DNA from: Flexifilum sp963727545
GTDB lineage: Bacteria > Chloroflexota > Anaerolineae > Aggregatilineales > Phototrophicaceae
NCBI GenBank assembly: GCA_963727545.1
Contig: CAVSGS010000005.1
Span: 603,169-667,168, forward strand
Length of the DNA: 64,000 nt
Direction: 5' to 3'
Below are positions 63,616 through 64,000 of the stretch, piece by piece; position 1 is the first letter of the stretch; every line of letters starts with the position of its first letter. The notes beneath the pieces are model-generated. The model did no database searches. It worked only from the letters and a program-made list of their open reading frames with translations, and was not told the DNA's origin. The position numbers were made by a program, and so were the translations under genes.

Positions 63616-64000
63616 TTGGCTTACACCGACATCCTAATCACTGTGTGCCCGGACAAAGCACGCCGCTATTTCAGTCAGCTTTCAACGCACGAGGAATTTC
63701 GCCTCAACGTGACCACGACGCCCGCCGATGCGCAAGCGCTGCTCGCCAACCCGGACCAGCACGTCGATCTGCTCGTGCTCGACAACGCTTTTGATGGGGT
63801 GCTCAATCTGGTCAGTCAGTTACGGCTGAGCTACCCGCGCCTGCTGATCGTGCTGGTCGATGAGGAGGCGGATTTCGCCCTACCCGGTCAAGCCGACGAC
63901 ATCAGCACCGACCCGTTTAGGAGGATGACCTCGCCCGCCGGATCAACCGTCTGATGTCCGACCGACGTTTGGAGACGCTGCGCGCCGACGTGATGCCGCC
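63616..64000 (+). pseudogene. Receiver-domain regulator, 5' part; frameshifted near 63920 and cut by window end
   Basis: Starts at TTG 63616, preceded by TAGGAG. The first 100 residues form a receiver-like domain (DILITVCPDKARRYFSQL; VDLLVLDNAFDG; LLIVLVDEEADF). The frame then ends at 63954, but adding one G to GG at 63920-63921 gives DPFREDDLARRINRLMSD and continues to the window edge, a normal receiver end followed by a linker helix. Single-base error or mutation. Its layout resembles the N-terminus of the multi-domain regulator at 7058, so a similar GAF-containing protein may follow beyond the window. Confidence 0.6.

Noticed and set aside
1..64000. CRISPR arrays, tRNA or rRNA genes, insertion sequences, phage genes
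   Set aside because: I looked for evenly spaced repeats, cloverleaf-like sequences, transposases and integrases and saw none that I could support.

Overview
This 64 kb window is bacterial chromosome, roughly 55-60% GC by eye, densely packed in operon-like strings. Several features suggest a Chloroflexota (Anaerolineae-like) organism: a fused thioredoxin-VKOR protein, multi-domain GAF/PAS regulators ending in winged helices, c-type cytochromes next to a molybdopterin oxidoreductase, and a large exopolysaccharide locus. This placement is inference, because the only universal marker present is rpsT.

Layout. 1-2567: the 3' part of a large toxin-like protein (central hydrophobic region, nuclease-like C-terminus) and a small candidate immunity gene. 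2768-11.3 kb: a sulfatase, ArsR regulator A, a ferritin-like protein divergent from an XRE-cupin regulator, a patatin, a 1078-residue multi-domain regulator with an FHA partner, and a decayed gene. 11.9-39.8 kb: an exopolysaccharide locus in two divergent halves. The minus half encodes an FkbM methyltransferase, a LamG-like protein, a PIG-L deacetylase, glycosyltransferases, three zinc-finger sugar methyltransferases, a sugar epimerase, RfbF, a WecG-type transferase, a GDP-mannose 3,5-epimerase-like enzyme, the priming phosphoglycosyltransferase and a chain-length/tyrosine kinase. The plus half encodes a Wzx flippase, glycosyltransferases, an O-antigen ligase/polymerase, a methyltransferase and a beta-helix protein. 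39.9-45.9 kb: an endonuclease/exonuclease/phosphatase family protein, a NifX-like protein, and a copper module (YHS-fused histidine kinase, response regulator, HMA chaperone, CopB-type ATPase). 46.0-60.0 kb: a sulfur/redox island. It holds a seven-gene operon (triheme cytochrome, two YeeE/YedE halves, PsrA/PsrB/PsrC-like complex, OsmC), a divergent ArsR B / nine-heme cytochrome / Rieske operon, a DUF2892 protein, Trx-VKOR, a secreted four-domain rhodanese, ArsR C and MsrA. 60.2-64 kb: a TPR protein, ribosomal protein S20, a winged-helix regulator, an M20 peptidase and the start of another regulator.

Two things stand out. First, the sulfur/redox island combines thiosulfate-type transporters, a Psr-like enzyme, multiheme and Rieske electron carriers and thiol-redox proteins. 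Its ArsR-family regulators each have a matching 24-bp palindrome (consensus near TATTC-N8-GAATA) at or just before the start, a coherent candidate regulon. Second, seven genes are disrupted. Two carry an in-frame stop. Five have a frameshift repaired by adding or removing one base in a 2-3 base homopolymer. This looks like residual sequencing error, although real decay cannot be excluded. No tRNA, rRNA, CRISPR array, insertion sequence or integrase was recognised.
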